Shown here: positions 27,149 through 36,651 of the stretch, piece after piece
Layout of the letters: the number at the start of each line of letters is the position of its first letter
Position numbering within the stretch: position 1 is the first letter of the stretch
From: Helicobacter macacae MIT 99-5501
GTDB lineage: Bacteria; Campylobacterota; Campylobacteria; Campylobacterales; Helicobacteraceae
Length of the DNA stretch: 64,000 nucleotides
Direction of reading: 5' to 3'
Assembly: GCF_000507845.1 (NCBI RefSeq)
Contig: NZ_KI669454.1
Span: 62,001-126,000 of the forward strand
Position numbers and translations under genes: made by a program
Notes under the pieces: generated by a model
Databases searched by the model: none
Told to the model about the DNA's origin: nothing
What the model saw: only the letters and a program-made list of their open reading frames with translations

Positions 27149-28402
27149 TTAGGCGAAATCTCTCTCATAGATTCTAAGCAATGCGATAAAAAACACGCTA
27201 ATAGCAGGACCAAAGATAATCCCCCAAAATCCAAACGCTCCAAGCCCCGCAAAAATGGCAAAAAATATCACAAATTCACTCACTTCTAGTGGCTTATCAA
27301 GCAGTTTTTTATTTACTATGCGAATCAAAAATGGCTTGACTACGCTATCGATGATAAATGCTATAAACACCACGCTATACACTGCCAAAAACACCGCAGC
27401 AAAAAGATTTCCCTGCGCAAAAAGCACAGCACAAGTAGGAAGCCACACTAGCACACCACCGATGATAGGGATAAGGGAGCAAATCCCATAAAGCAGTCCC
27501 AAAAGCACTCCATCAAGCCCAAATGCCCACGCACACACTCCAAAAGCAACACCTTGTAAGCAGACATTTAGAATCGTAGAGAAAAACACCACTCTAAGCA
27601 CGCCATTTATCTCGCCTGCGACAAGGGCGATTTGCTCGCTTTTGAATGGCAAAATCCGCTCCATATACTTATAAATCCGCCCTCCATAATAAAAAAACAC
27701 AAACAAAAACACCGCGATAAAACAAATATCTATGACAAAGCTTACACTGCTCATAAGCACATAAGAGGCGATTTTGGTGGCATTTGCCACGATAGAGGAT
27801 AGAGAAAACTTTGATAAGAGATTTTCTTCTAATGGTAGATTTACTTTAATCGGTATGAGGGATAAAATCTGGGTGATTTTGTCATTTGCTTGGCTATATA
27901 GCGATTGGGCTTGTAGCCAATCAACGCTAAGAAGCGATAACGCCCCAAGATGAATGATAAAAAACAGCGGCACGATGATTAGCAAAAGTAGCACACATAC
28001 GCTAAGGAGCGAAGACAAAGCATTGCTTTTGATAAAGGTAGAAAACCACTGCTTGATAAAATAGCTAGCGATACATAGTAGTGCTGCTATACAAAGGGCG
28101 TTTAAAAACGCATAATAAAGCCACGCCATAAGGGCTAGCGAGACACAAAAAGCAAGCCCAAAAAACACTTGCGCGCGAAAAGAGTGATGAGGGTTTTTTG
28201 CTAGATTTTGCGCACTTTTTGTGGGCTGTGAAGTTTGTGGTGGTTGGTTTGGTGTGTTGTCTTTTGGTGTGCTTTGCGTCAAATCTTGCGTGTTTTGCTC
28301 TTCTTGCGATTTTTGTGTGCTTGGTAGATTTTGGGATTTTGGCTGGGGGTTGTTGTAAATTTTGCTTGAGATTTTGTCCAAAATTTTGTTTAGGATTTTC
28401 AT
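27149..28402 (-). CDS. AI-2E transporter (PerM/YdiK) family membrane protein
   Basis: 417 residues. After a cytosolic N-terminus of about 70 residues that is low complexity (Gln, Asn, Thr, Pro, Ser), there are paired hydrophobic segments (FFGLAFCVSLALMAWLYYAF, ALCIAALLCIASYFI). A soluble middle loop follows, then the family C-terminus GVLRVVFFSTILNVCLQGVAFG, GLLYGICSLIPIIGGVLVWLPT and FVIFFAIFAGLGAFGFWGIIFGP. The family includes proteins linked to autoinducer export and to sodium/proton antiport, so function is open. AAGGAATCTT precedes the ATG. The N-terminal extension fits the general pattern of low-complexity insertions in this genome. Confidence 0.82.
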   Translation of the reverse strand: MKILNKILDKISSKIYNNPQPKSQNLPSTQKSQEEQNTQDLTQSTPKDNTPNQPPQTSQPTKSAQNLAKNPHHSFRAQVFFGLAFCVSLALMAWLYYAFLNALCIAALLCIASYFIKQWFSTFIKSNALSSLLSVCVLLLLIIVPLFFIIHLGALSLLSVDWLQAQSLYSQANDKITQILSLIPIKVNLPLEENLLSKFSLSSIVANATKIASYVLMSSVSFVIDICFIAVFLFVFFYYGGRIYKYMERILPFKSEQIALVAGEINGVLRVVFFSTILNVCLQGVAFGVCAWAFGLDGVLLGLLYGICSLIPIIGGVLVWLPTCAVLFAQGNLFAAVFLAVYSVVFIAFIIDSVVKPFLIRIVNKKLLDKPLEVSEFVIFFAIFAGLGAFGFWGIIFGPAISVFFIALLRIYERDFA

Positions 28403-28541
28403 AAGATTCCTTTTTATGTTCTTTTGGTTATTTTGGCTGTTGTTTTAGCATTGCTTTATTTGTAGCTTGCTTGCTGTTTAGCTTTAGCCTTGCTTTTGTA
28501 AGTCGTTTTTGTGGTGGTTTTTTGGATTTTTACAAAGACTT

Positions 28542-29216
28542 TTAGGGCTTAGATTTTGGTTTTATACTTTGCTTTAGATTTTGTGCACTTTGCTTTGGAT
28601 TTGGCGAGTTCATTATCGCGCTTATCACTGCTACTCCTGCTATGTTTGTGTTTGCTAGAGAGTGGATATTTGCCTCATTTATCCCACCGATAGCTACTAT
28701 GGGCAAGTCTTTTGAGATTTTTTGGGCGACTTGCTCTATGATACTAGCTAGCCCATCTATACCTATGGTAAGTGCGTCTGCTTTGCTTTGCGTAGGGTAT
28801 ATCGCGCCCACTCCTAGATAGTCTGCATAAAGCAAATCTTTTGCTAGCTCATCTACTTCATTTAGCTGATTTACACTCACACCCAAAATCTTATCCTCAC
28901 CCAAAATCCTCCTAGCCACTTGGGCTGGCAAATCGTTTTTGACACCGATATGCACTCCGCTTGCACCACACGCTAGGGCTATGTCTATCCTGTCATTGAT
29001 GATAAGCGGGGTGGAGTGTCTATCACAAAGTGCCTTTAGCTTGCAAGCAAGAGCGTAAAATTCTCTTGAGCTAAGGTGCTTTTGCCGTAGTTGCACTACA
29101 CTTACCCCACCTTGCAGTGCATCACCAACTATGCCCAAAAACTCCTCATCGCTCCTCTCCCCCCTGCTAGCGACAAGATATAGGCTAAGATTTTGCGTGA
29201 TATTTTTTCGTGCCAA
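28542..29216 (-). CDS. thiE: Thiamine-phosphate synthase
   Basis: Joins the pyrimidine and thiazole halves of thiamine. 224 residues with a TIM-barrel pattern: LYLVASRG, GDALQGGVSVVQLRQKHLSSREF, LIINDRIDIALACGASGVHIG, DYLGVGAIYPTQSKAD and IVAIGGINEANI. The phosphate and pyrophosphate contacts are in VQLRQK, NDR and GAIYPT. The start is TTG at 29216 with AGGGA some distance upstream; no better ATG exists before the first strand. A short hydrophilic Lys/Gln/Ser tail follows. No other thiamine genes are nearby. Confidence 0.9.
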   Translation of the reverse strand: MARKNITQNLSLYLVASRGERSDEEFLGIVGDALQGGVSVVQLRQKHLSSREFYALACKLKALCDRHSTPLIINDRIDIALACGASGVHIGVKNDLPAQVARRILGEDKILGVSVNQLNEVDELAKDLLYADYLGVGAIYPTQSKADALTIGIDGLASIIEQVAQKISKDLPIVAIGGINEANIHSLANTNIAGVAVISAIMNSPNPKQSAQNLKQSIKPKSKP

Positions 29217-29335
29217 AGGATTCCCTAGATTTTGGATTGCGTGATTTTGGGGCTTTTAGGAGTAGATTTTTTGATTTTCTACTTTTGTGGCGTATTTGTC
29301 TTGTTTTTTGGATTTGGTTTGCCAAAGATTTTGGC

Positions 29336-29851
29336 TTAGATTCCAAGTGCGCCGTTAAAGTCGTTTTGCACGCCTAGTGTGTCAAGCACGGAGGCTATCA
29401 TACCTCTATGGTGCGTGCCGTGATTGAGTATCCCAAAGATGAATTGATACACAGGCTTTTTCATCGCTCCCCACGGGAAAGCTAGCTCTTTTATCGCGCT
29501 AAAATCGCCTATCCCCTCAATCACTTGCAAAATGTAGCTATCGATTTCCTCCCTTGCGGCAAAAAGATTTGTCGCGTCATTTGCTATCTCGCTTTTGAGG
29601 GCAAAGGGAGATTCTAGCATTGCCTCGATTTTGCTTGCACTTGGTGGATTCTCACAAAAGGACGCAAAATAGTCTTTGAAAAAACTCGCATCGCCTGCGG
29701 TGTAATGCACCATAGTGCCGATAATGGACTTGTAATAAAGCCCCCTATCTTTGTGCAATGCCACCTCATCTAAATCCTCAAGCACCTCTATCATCGCGCT
29801 ATTTGCGCTTTGGTTATACCTGCCCATAAGTAGCAGTATGTCTTTTTGCAT
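29336..29851 (-). CDS. DinB-family metal-binding protein
   Basis: 171 residues forming a predicted four-helix bundle. MQKDILLLMGRYNQSANSAM, the segment SIIGTMVHYTAGDASFFKDYF, and FIFGILNHGTHHRGMIASVLDTLG carry the three histidines (about 49, 143 and 147) that bind a divalent metal in DinB/YfiT-like proteins. Activity is unknown; relatives include thiol transferases. AAGGAGAAACA precedes the ATG. It shares its strand with thiE but is 119 bases away. Confidence 0.85.
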   Translation of the reverse strand: MQKDILLLMGRYNQSANSAMIEVLEDLDEVALHKDRGLYYKSIIGTMVHYTAGDASFFKDYFASFCENPPSASKIEAMLESPFALKSEIANDATNLFAAREEIDSYILQVIEGIGDFSAIKELAFPWGAMKKPVYQFIFGILNHGTHHRGMIASVLDTLGVQNDFNGALGI

Positions 29852-30040
29852 TGTTTCTCCTTAATTTTCTACACTTGGTATTTCTATGAAAGGCGCACAA
29901 AACACACCAAAAACACTCAAATACGCTACAATTCTAACACCTAAAACTTAAATATTGGACGAATTTTGTAAATTTATATGCCAAGAATGATAAAAAAGCG
30001 CGAAAAGTAACAACAAAAACTTAAAACAAGGAGCGATACG

Positions 30041-31090
30041 ATGAGCAAAACCCTCCAAATGCAAACAATCACTCTGCATAAATACTGCGCAAATGGCAAT
30101 GATTTCCTTATCTTTCACACGATTGTAGAAGCGGATTTTAGCTCGCTTGCTGTGAGGCTTTGTGATAGATTTCGCGGTATAGGAGCAGATGGGCTAGTGG
30201 TGGTGCTTCCAAATGACACAAGCACACAAAATACCGCGTATAAGTGGGATTTTTATAACTCTGATGGGAGCAGGGCAAATATGTGTGGCAGTGCGAGCAG
30301 ATGCGTGGGGCATTATGCCTTTGGAGCGGGGCTAGCAAAGCAAAGGCACAGCTTCCTAAGTGGCGCAGGTGTCATAGACATAGAAGTAAATGGCGAAATC
30401 GTGCAGGCAAATCTAGGGAAATTTCACAGCCTAAAAAAACTTGGCACGCTAAAAGAGATTGTGCTTTTGCGGGATATTACCGAGTATATGACAAAGATTC
30501 AGACTTCGCAGACTTCACTAAAGGCGATAAAAGAATCCAAAGATTCTAGTATGGATATGGCACTGCGATGGGCGATAGGGGATTTTGGCGGGGAGGAGCT
30601 AGATGGAGAGTTTGGGAGGGATTTTGTAGAGGAGAGTGAAAAGCTAGCTAGAGATTGCCTTGATACGCTTGAGACACTCAAAAATAGCCAATGGTTTTCT
30701 CTAAACACAGGCGTGCCTCATCTTGTGTGCTTTTTGCCAGCGCACTTGCTGCCAAAGGCTAGAGATACCGCGCAAGCAAAGCCGATTTTAGCCATACTTA
30801 GAGATAAATTTGATGCAAATATCACTATCGCACACAAAATCGATGATAAGCGCGTGGAGTTTGCTACTTATGAGCGGGGCGTAGAGGGAGTAACGCTATC
30901 TTGTGGTAGTGGTATGGCAGCCGCGCTTGTGGTGGGGTATCGGTTTTATGGAGTGGATAGCAGTGCTAGGCTTATCCCACCTAGTGGAGAGCCAGCGCAA
31001 GCTAGCGAGGATAGCAATGGCTGCGTATCTCTAAGGGGTGCGGTATCTCATATCGCTACCTGCATAGTAGATGAAGCATTGCTAAAGTGA
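30041..31090 (+). CDS. dapF: Diaminopimelate epimerase
   Basis: Converts LL- to meso-diaminopimelate for lysine and peptidoglycan. The two catalytic cysteines are visible in RANMCGSASRC (Cys 82) and GVTLSCGSGMAAALVV (Cys 288). LHKYCANGNDFLIF and NTGVPHLVCF are also typical. At 349 residues it is about 75-100 longer than usual. Much of the excess is a hydrophilic insertion of about 60-70 residues (about residues 148-218, rich in Lys, Glu, Asp and Ser) between the two lobes. AAGGAGCGATACG precedes the ATG. Confidence 0.93.
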   Translation: MSKTLQMQTITLHKYCANGNDFLIFHTIVEADFSSLAVRLCDRFRGIGADGLVVVLPNDTSTQNTAYKWDFYNSDGSRANMCGSASRCVGHYAFGAGLAKQRHSFLSGAGVIDIEVNGEIVQANLGKFHSLKKLGTLKEIVLLRDITEYMTKIQTSQTSLKAIKESKDSSMDMALRWAIGDFGGEELDGEFGRDFVEESEKLARDCLDTLETLKNSQWFSLNTGVPHLVCFLPAHLLPKARDTAQAKPILAILRDKFDANITIAHKIDDKRVEFATYERGVEGVTLSCGSGMAAALVVGYRFYGVDSSARLIPPSGEPAQASEDSNGCVSLRGAVSHIATCIVDEALLK

Positions 31091-31327
31091 ATTTAGAATA
31101 TTTGATAGTTTAGAAATTTGAGAGTGAATATTTAGCGCGTTTTTGCAAAAAATATCGTGCAAATCCAAACCAAAATCGCCACAAAAAACCAAAAATATCG
31201 CGAAATACTACAAAAACAGCACCAAAAACACCACTAAGTAATGTGATATTTGTGATTTTTTGTAAAAAAAGTGTTAGAATCTGGTTTTTGGCTAGAAAGC
31301 TAAATACAACAACCAAAGGAGTAAGTA

Positions 31328-31942
31328 ATGAAAAAGTCAGGCAGAATCTCTATGTTTGCAGGAGTGGCGTTTGGAGTGGCACTTGCAGGAAGTCTAGCTA
31401 GCTTGCAAGCCCTCACTACCGAGCAATCAGCCCAAATCCAAAAACACAAGCAAGACCAAACGCAAAAATATATCCAAGATATACAAAACGCGTTTAAATC
31501 AAGGATAAGCTCCCTAGAATCTATCCTAAAGGTTATCCTAAAAGCCGAGCAGAAAAATCGCTCAAAAACTGACAACCTTATCGGCAGTGGTTATGAGCAT
31601 TTTTATAGCAAGTTTAAAGACAAAAATGAAAATATGAAAGAGATAGAGAAATGGCACAACGAAACTATGCAGCAAACAAAAACAAAGGCTAGAGAATCAG
31701 CGCAAAAATATGGAATTATAAGCGATTTTGGTGCGTTTGAAGCTGCTCTAGCAAAAATCTCTAGCCCGTTTTTGGCTAAACTAGAGGAGGCAAAAAAAGA
31801 GCTACAATCTAGCCAAGAGCAAGAATCCATATATAGAGAAAAAATGGGGTGGATTTTGCAAGAGTTTGAAAACGAGCATACAGAGATTATGGCTGGTGCT
31901 TATGACGCATTTAGCGAGAAAATCGAAGCGATTCATAAATAG
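31328..31942 (+). CDS. Secreted helical protein of unknown function
   Basis: 204 residues. MKKSGRISMFAGVAFGVALAGS is a clear signal peptide, with cleavage probably near SLQA. The mature part is hydrophilic and predicted almost entirely helical, rich in Lys, Gln and Glu (for example QKHKQDQTQKYIQDIQNAF, LEEAKKELQSSQEQE), so a periplasmic coiled coil is likely. There are no cysteines or recognised domain. AAAGGAGTAAGTA precedes the ATG. The gene ends just before a palindromic repeat in a convergent gap. I do not recognise a family. Confidence 0.75.
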   Translation: MKKSGRISMFAGVAFGVALAGSLASLQALTTEQSAQIQKHKQDQTQKYIQDIQNAFKSRISSLESILKVILKAEQKNRSKTDNLIGSGYEHFYSKFKDKNENMKEIEKWHNETMQQTKTKARESAQKYGIISDFGAFEAALAKISSPFLAKLEEAKKELQSSQEQESIYREKMGWILQEFENEHTEIMAGAYDAFSEKIEAIHK

Positions 31943-32011
31943 GCTTTTGTTTTTTGTGGCTTGTTTTTGCGTGGGCTTGGCTTGTTTGTCAAGTCCGCTT
32001 AGATTTGGGAC

Positions 32012-32101
32012 TTTGTCATATTGAGCGTAGCGAAATATCTCAAAAAATAACCCCAAAAAATATGCGAATAGAGATATTTCGCTACGCTTAAGTATGACAA
32101 A
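32012..32101. repeat. Palindromic dispersed repeat in a convergent gap
   Basis: Left arm TTGTCATATTGAGCGTAGCG continuing AAATATCTC (32013-32041) pairs with the right arm 32071-32100, with one or two mismatches over about 29 bases. The loop of 29 bases contains AAAAAATAACCCCAAAAAAT. The same element, inverted, is at 41797-41885. The left arm is related to the translated block encoding CHTEALAEVSQKS. The rest of 31943-32274 shows no gene. Confidence 0.85.
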
Positions 32102-32274
32102 AAGCAAAGTATGACAAAAACACCTCTTAAACACGACAGATTCCCCTACCAAATACGACAAAGCACCTTTTGATATGATAAACCCCGCTTCTCCCAACTT
32201 CAAGCGATAAAATCGCTCAAACACTAGAAGGCTTCTTAAAGCCTAATTAGACATTGCAAAACCTCAATTTGCCA

Positions 32275-33303
32275 CTATTTTGTCGCGCTATCTAGCGTGG
32301 TTTTTAAGTCTTTTATGCCATCTACTATGGTGGGGCTTACGCGCAGTAGCCTATGTGCCTTTGGGTATGTAAAAATCGCGTTGTTTTTGTAGGCTTTTAG
32401 GTTTTTTAGTGCTGGATTTTGGGCGATGAGGGTGGATATATCATTTGCTTGCACGCCAAGTATGAGTATGTCTGGGTCGGCTTTTAGCAGAAATTCATTT
32501 GAGAGTATGGGGCGGGCGACATTGGTAGTGATAGTTTTGTTTTGTAGCCCTAGCAAGCGCAAAATATCTGCGATTACGGAGTTGTCATTAAACGCCATTA
32601 GGGGATTGCTACTATATAGAAATATCACGCTTTTTTGTGGCTTTTGGTTTTGCTGTGTGGCTTGGAGGGATTTTATCTCGCGCTTTGTTTTGTCTATGAG
32701 CTGCGCTCCTTTTGCTTCCTCGCCTAGCAGGGTAGCGATTTTGGCGATATTTTCATACATATCTTCTAGCCTATCTGCTTGTAGATATGCCGTTTGAATC
32801 CCTAGATTTTCTAGCCTCTCTTTTAGCCCGAGAGAGTATAGGCTCAAAATCACAAGAGTGGGCTTAAATGATAAAATCTTTTCTACCGATGGGTTAGAAA
32901 AGCTCCCTACACTTGGTAGCTTTGAAGTGTGCTCTTGGGGGTAGATATGGGATTGCTGCATTGTAGCGATTGCTTTTATGCTATCTTGCTTGCCAAGCAG
33001 GTAGATGATTTCGATACTTGCGGGGTCTAGCACGACTAGCCTCATCTCTTTTGCTTGCTCTAGGCTAAAATCTTTGGCTTTAGTATTTGTAGCGAGATTT
33101 TGAAGTGCTAATGCGTGCGTGCCAAATGCCCAAAGCAGTGCCACTACCAAAATCTGCCATAGCTTTTTGTGCGATTTATTGCGCGATTTTTTGCAAAAGT
33201 CCGTGTGCAAGTGTTTGTGCAGGTTTTGCAAGCCTTTAGGCAAAATCTGCACAAATATATTGCCTATATTGTTTTTTGTGTCGTTTGTGTTTTTATCACT
33301 CAT
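32275..33303 (-). CDS. Iron-complex ABC transporter substrate-binding protein
   Basis: 342 residues of the FecB/BtuF class (cluster A-2). The N-terminus is unusually long: about 45 polar residues before the hydrophobic core KLWQILVVALLWAFGTHALA, which I read as signal peptide or anchor. RLVVLDPASIEIIYLLG, PSVGSFSNPSVEKILSFKPTLVI, IQTAYLQADRLEDMYENIAKIA and a final LLRVSPTIVDGIKDL are family features. No lipobox cysteine is evident. The gene overlaps the ATPase gene by 4 bases (ATGA), so the two are translationally coupled. Cargo could be a siderophore, haem, nickel chelate or cobalamin. Confidence 0.85.
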   Translation of the reverse strand: MSDKNTNDTKNNIGNIFVQILPKGLQNLHKHLHTDFCKKSRNKSHKKLWQILVVALLWAFGTHALALQNLATNTKAKDFSLEQAKEMRLVVLDPASIEIIYLLGKQDSIKAIATMQQSHIYPQEHTSKLPSVGSFSNPSVEKILSFKPTLVILSLYSLGLKERLENLGIQTAYLQADRLEDMYENIAKIATLLGEEAKGAQLIDKTKREIKSLQATQQNQKPQKSVIFLYSSNPLMAFNDNSVIADILRLLGLQNKTITTNVARPILSNEFLLKADPDILILGVQANDISTLIAQNPALKNLKAYKNNAIFTYPKAHRLLRVSPTIVDGIKDLKTTLDSATK

Positions 33304-34103
33304 TGTTGATTCTCCTTATTTGGTTTTAGAGGTAGGACAAATGGAATTTCTTTGCCGTAAGCTACTTCATAAATCACTTTGCAATCTAGCCCATACACTT
33401 CCTGTAAAATCTTAGGGGTAAAAAGCTCTTTTGGGCTACCTTGCGCGTAGATTTGCCCATCTTTTAGCAAGATGATATTTTTGCAAAAAAGCGAGGCGAG
33501 ATTTAAATCGTGCAGGACTGCTATGATAGCGATACTGCGTGATAAAAGTCCCTCACAAAGCCCTAGCAATTCTAGCGCATAGCTCATATCTAGTGCGCTT
33601 GTTGGCTCATCTAGTAGCAAAATCTTTGGATTTTTTAGCAGTGCCCTGCCAAGTAGGACACGCTGAAACTCCCCACCGCTAAGGCTTAAAATATCACGCT
33701 CTAAAAACCGCTCTATATCCAAATCCCTAGCTACTGATTCTACTTGTGATTTGTCGTGGCTATCATAGTCGCCAAACGCCTTCTTAAGCGCACTATATCG
33801 CCCCATAAGCAAAAAGTCCATTACAAGCAGTGGAGAGTTTATGGCGGATTTTTGAGGGACAAAGCCGATAAGGGAAGCTAGGGATTTTATGTCATACTCT
33901 TTTATGTTTTTGCCCAAAATCTCTATCTCGCCTTTGGCAGGGGCTAAAAATCCTAGTATGTTTTTTATAAGCGTGCTTTTGCCCGAGCCATTTGCACCCA
34001 AAATCCCTACAAAATCCCCACTTCGCACGGCAAAGCTAATGTCTTGCAAAATCGGGCTTTTGCCATAAGAAAAACTTAGATTTTTTACAGATATGGATTC
34101 CAT
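33300..34103 (-). CDS. Iron-complex ABC transporter ATPase
   Basis: 267 residues with Walker A GILGANGSGKSTL, Q-loop GFVPQKS, signature LSLSGGEFQRVLLGRALL, Walker B KILLLDEPTSALD and switch His in AVLHDLNLA. This order and spacing are typical of FecE/FhuC-type ATPases. It energises the permease encoded upstream and works with the binding protein encoded downstream. An 82-base gap separates it from the permease gene. Confidence 0.9.
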   Translation of the reverse strand: MESISVKNLSFSYGKSPILQDISFAVRSGDFVGILGANGSGKSTLIKNILGFLAPAKGEIEILGKNIKEYDIKSLASLIGFVPQKSAINSPLLVMDFLLMGRYSALKKAFGDYDSHDKSQVESVARDLDIERFLERDILSLSGGEFQRVLLGRALLKNPKILLLDEPTSALDMSYALELLGLCEGLLSRSIAIIAVLHDLNLASLFCKNIILLKDGQIYAQGSPKELFTPKILQEVYGLDCKVIYEVAYGKEIPFVLPLKPNKENQQ

Positions 34104-34185
34104 AAGATTTGCTATTTCCTTGCCATTTCTTTAATCACTGCCTTATCACTTGCGCAAATCATTTGCAAAATCTTAAATGCGACTT

Positions 34186-35259
34186 CTAAAGCCTAGCTGA
34201 CTTTAGCGCGAGATACAAAAATATAGGCGCACCAAAAAACGCTGTGATGATTCCTATGGGAATCTCAAATGATTGCACACTTCGCGCGATAGTGTCGCAA
34301 AAAAGCAAAAATAGCCCACCAAGTGCGCTGCATAGTGGCAGGACAAGAGCATTGCTATAATCGCGCAGGGCAAGCCGAACAATGTGAGGGATAATAAGCC
34401 CCACAAAGCCGATAAGCCCGCTAAAAGCCACGCCAAAGCTCACACTTAAGCTAGAGATGATGAGTAGATTTCGCTTTAGCTTTTTTGCATCTAATCCTAG
34501 ATTTTTTGCCTCCTCATCGCCACTTAGGATTATGTTTAGTCCATTTCTATGGGCGTAGAAATACCCTAGACACACCACAAGCACCGCGCTTAAAATCCAC
34601 ACTTTATACCACGCACTCAATCCCAGATAGCCCATAAGCCACGCGATGATTTTGAAGCTTGACTCACCGATGATATACATAAATAGCGAGCTAATCGCAC
34701 CCAAAAACGAGCTAATGGCGATGCCAATGATTAGCAGCGTAGTGATATTTGTCCTCTCTTGCAGGGCAAAGATAAGTAGTGAGAATGTAGCACAGCATAC
34801 AAACCCAACCACACCGTAATACACATCATCAAGCCCGATAAAATGCGCTAGCACCGCCCCAAAAGTCGCAGCAGAAGCGATACCGATGATATATGGGTCT
34901 GCGATTGGGTTTGCAAAGATGCTCTGCGTAACCGCGCCAGATGAAGCTAGAAGCGCACCGATAAGCACTGCTAGGAGGATTCTAGGCATTCTCACTTCCC
35001 ACAAAATCCTAGAATCCAAATTCTCATTTACAGGCGGGCTAAAATCAAATGCTTTGCTAAAATATCCAAAATCTATGCCAAAAATCGCCCTGCAAAGCCT
35101 AGCCACTCCCCACACCTCATCACTATCGCCAAACACAAGTGCCACCAAGCCACATAGACAAAATCCTAGCGCAATACAAACGCTCAAAATCCAAACGCGC
35201 TTGTGGCTGTGGCGGGTGGGTGTTTTTGTGGTGGCTTGCTTGGTTTGTGGTGGCTGCAT
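34186..35259 (-). CDS. Iron-complex ABC transporter permease
   Basis: 357 residues with about nine to ten membrane segments. The FecCD signatures RMPRILLAVLIGALLASSGAVTQSIFANPIADPYIIG, LIIGIAISSFLGAISSLFMY, GLIGFVGLIIPHIVRL and the terminal IPIGIITAFFGAPIFLYL are clear. It forms the inner-membrane channel of the transporter with the next two genes. AAGGAAAAAT precedes the ATG. A polar N-terminal segment (Gln, Thr, Lys, His) of about 20 residues precedes the first helix. Confidence 0.92.
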   Translation of the reverse strand: MQPPQTKQATTKTPTRHSHKRVWILSVCIALGFCLCGLVALVFGDSDEVWGVARLCRAIFGIDFGYFSKAFDFSPPVNENLDSRILWEVRMPRILLAVLIGALLASSGAVTQSIFANPIADPYIIGIASAATFGAVLAHFIGLDDVYYGVVGFVCCATFSLLIFALQERTNITTLLIIGIAISSFLGAISSLFMYIIGESSFKIIAWLMGYLGLSAWYKVWILSAVLVVCLGYFYAHRNGLNIILSGDEEAKNLGLDAKKLKRNLLIISSLSVSFGVAFSGLIGFVGLIIPHIVRLALRDYSNALVLPLCSALGGLFLLFCDTIARSVQSFEIPIGIITAFFGAPIFLYLALKSARL

Positions 35260-35835
35260 ATTTTTCCTTATGTTTTTGTTTGGCTTTGATGAGGTTTTGG
35301 TAGATTTTGGCTTGGTTTCTCTTTTTTGGTTATTCGCATTTTTGGTGTGATTATGAGAAAAACAAAAAATGATACAAAATATTATTTATAACTCTCTTAT
35401 AATTTGCTTAAATTTTGATTTAAATTTTGCAAAATGTTGGATTTGTGATTGGATTTTGTGAAGTGATTTGGGTGAGTTTTACCAAAAAAGCAAAGCCAAA
35501 AACAAAGCAAGCGCAAAAAGCACAAATAAAATCAAGTGGGATAAAAAAGAGTATCAAATAAAGTGTGGAGAAGTATAAAAAGCGCAAGAAAAAGCTAAAA
35601 TCTGTAAGAATCAAAAGAGGTAGTTTTGTGGATTTTGCTTGTGGATTTTGGTGGCCTTAGTAATTTGTCCTAAATAAAGGCTTTTACTAGGGTTTTCACT
35701 AGATTTTGTCTAAAGGCTAGCAAAAACGACTTAAATAGCCACGACAAATACAACAACAAATCCGCCAAATATTTCAAAAGGCTAACAAAAAGATTTTGGC
35801 AAAATCTTGCCAAATCACTCAAATCCTATTTAAGC
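35260..35835. other. Non-coding gap, promoter region of the iron transporter
   Basis: 576 bases, very AT-rich. The patch AAAATATTATTTATA at 35376-35390 could be a Fur-type site and -10 region for the minus-strand operon, but is not distinctive in such AT-rich DNA. The frame at 35420-35614 is hydrophobic low-complexity and was not called. Confidence 0.3.
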
Positions 35836-36651
35836 CTACTTAAATGTCGTGCCACCATCAATTACGATTGTTTGTCCTGTGAGCCACGCACTTTGGGCAT
35901 TATCACAGAGGAAATACGCCGCACCTGCCAAATCTTGTGGCGTCCCCATTCGATTTAGCGGGGATTGTTCCTCGACTTTGGCTCGCACTTCGGCATAGTC
36001 TGGGAATGCCCTAAGCGCGTCTGTATCGATAGGACCACCACTTACGGCATTTACGCGGATTCCCCATTCGCCTAGCTCGGCTGCTGCGTATTTCACCATT
36101 GTTTCTACGGCGTTTTTAGAGTTGCCGTGCCCTGCGTAGTTTGGCATATACACGAGATTGCCCGTAGAGCTTAGCGACACGATTGCCCCGCCTCCTACTT
36201 CTTTCATTCGCTTTGCCGCTTCTTGCGCACCTACGACAAACGCTAGCACGGTAGCAGTGTAGATATTATTGAGTCCTCTTGGACGCAATCGCATAAAAGG
36301 ACCAAACCCGCCTGCCACGCTTTTGCCATAAATGATTGCATTGGAGACAAAAAAATCCACGCGTGAAAAATCCGCATCAATCTTGCTAAAAAGCTCAACA
36401 TACTGCTCTGGCTCAAGCACATTTAGCGGGTAAAATCGCGCTTTTATGCCGTATTTGGATTCTACATCGCTAGCGATTTTGCTTGCTTCTTCTTCGTTTT
36501 TGTTGTAAGTGAAAGCCACATTCACGCCGTTTTGGGCGAATTTATACAAAATCGCCTTGCCTATGCCTCTTGTCGCTCCACTTATGACAAGCGTCTTGCC
36601 TTTCATCTCGCTTGCGCCACAGCAGGCATTTTTATTAGAATCTACACTCAT
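35836..36651 (-). CDS. Short-chain reductase resembling FabL enoyl-ACP reductase
   Basis: 271 residues. [17 protein letters not shown] is the cofactor loop. The active site reads [21 protein letters not shown]: the Tyr and Lys are separated by six residues (Y-x6-K), as in FabI and FabL enoyl-ACP reductases, not the usual SDR Y-x3-[20 protein letters not shown] and the ending [12 protein letters not shown] match Bacillus FabL. I infer an NADPH-dependent enoyl-acyl carrier reductase; older annotation of similar Helicobacter proteins as steroid dehydrogenases is less consistent with this active site. The start is ATG 36651, overlapping the dapA stop (ATGA), with GAGGTG upstream. Confidence 0.78.
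   Translation of the reverse strand: MSVDSNKNACCGASEMKGKTLVISGATRGIGKAILYKFAQNGVNVAFTYNKNEEEASKIASDVESKYGIKARFYPLNVLEPEQYVELFSKIDADFSRVDFFVSNAIIYGKSVAGGFGPFMRLRPRGLNNIYTATVLAFVVGAQEAAKRMKEVGGGAIVSLSSTGNLVYMPNYAGHGNSKNAVETMVKYAAAELGEWGIRVNAVSGGPIDTDALRAFPDYAEVRAKVEEQSPLNRMGTPQDLAGAAYFLCDNAQSAWLTGQTIVIDGGTTFK

Noticed and set aside
35420..35614. 64-residue hydrophobic minus-strand frame
   Set aside because: Phe/Leu-rich as expected from AT-rich DNA read on that strand; no ribosome site.
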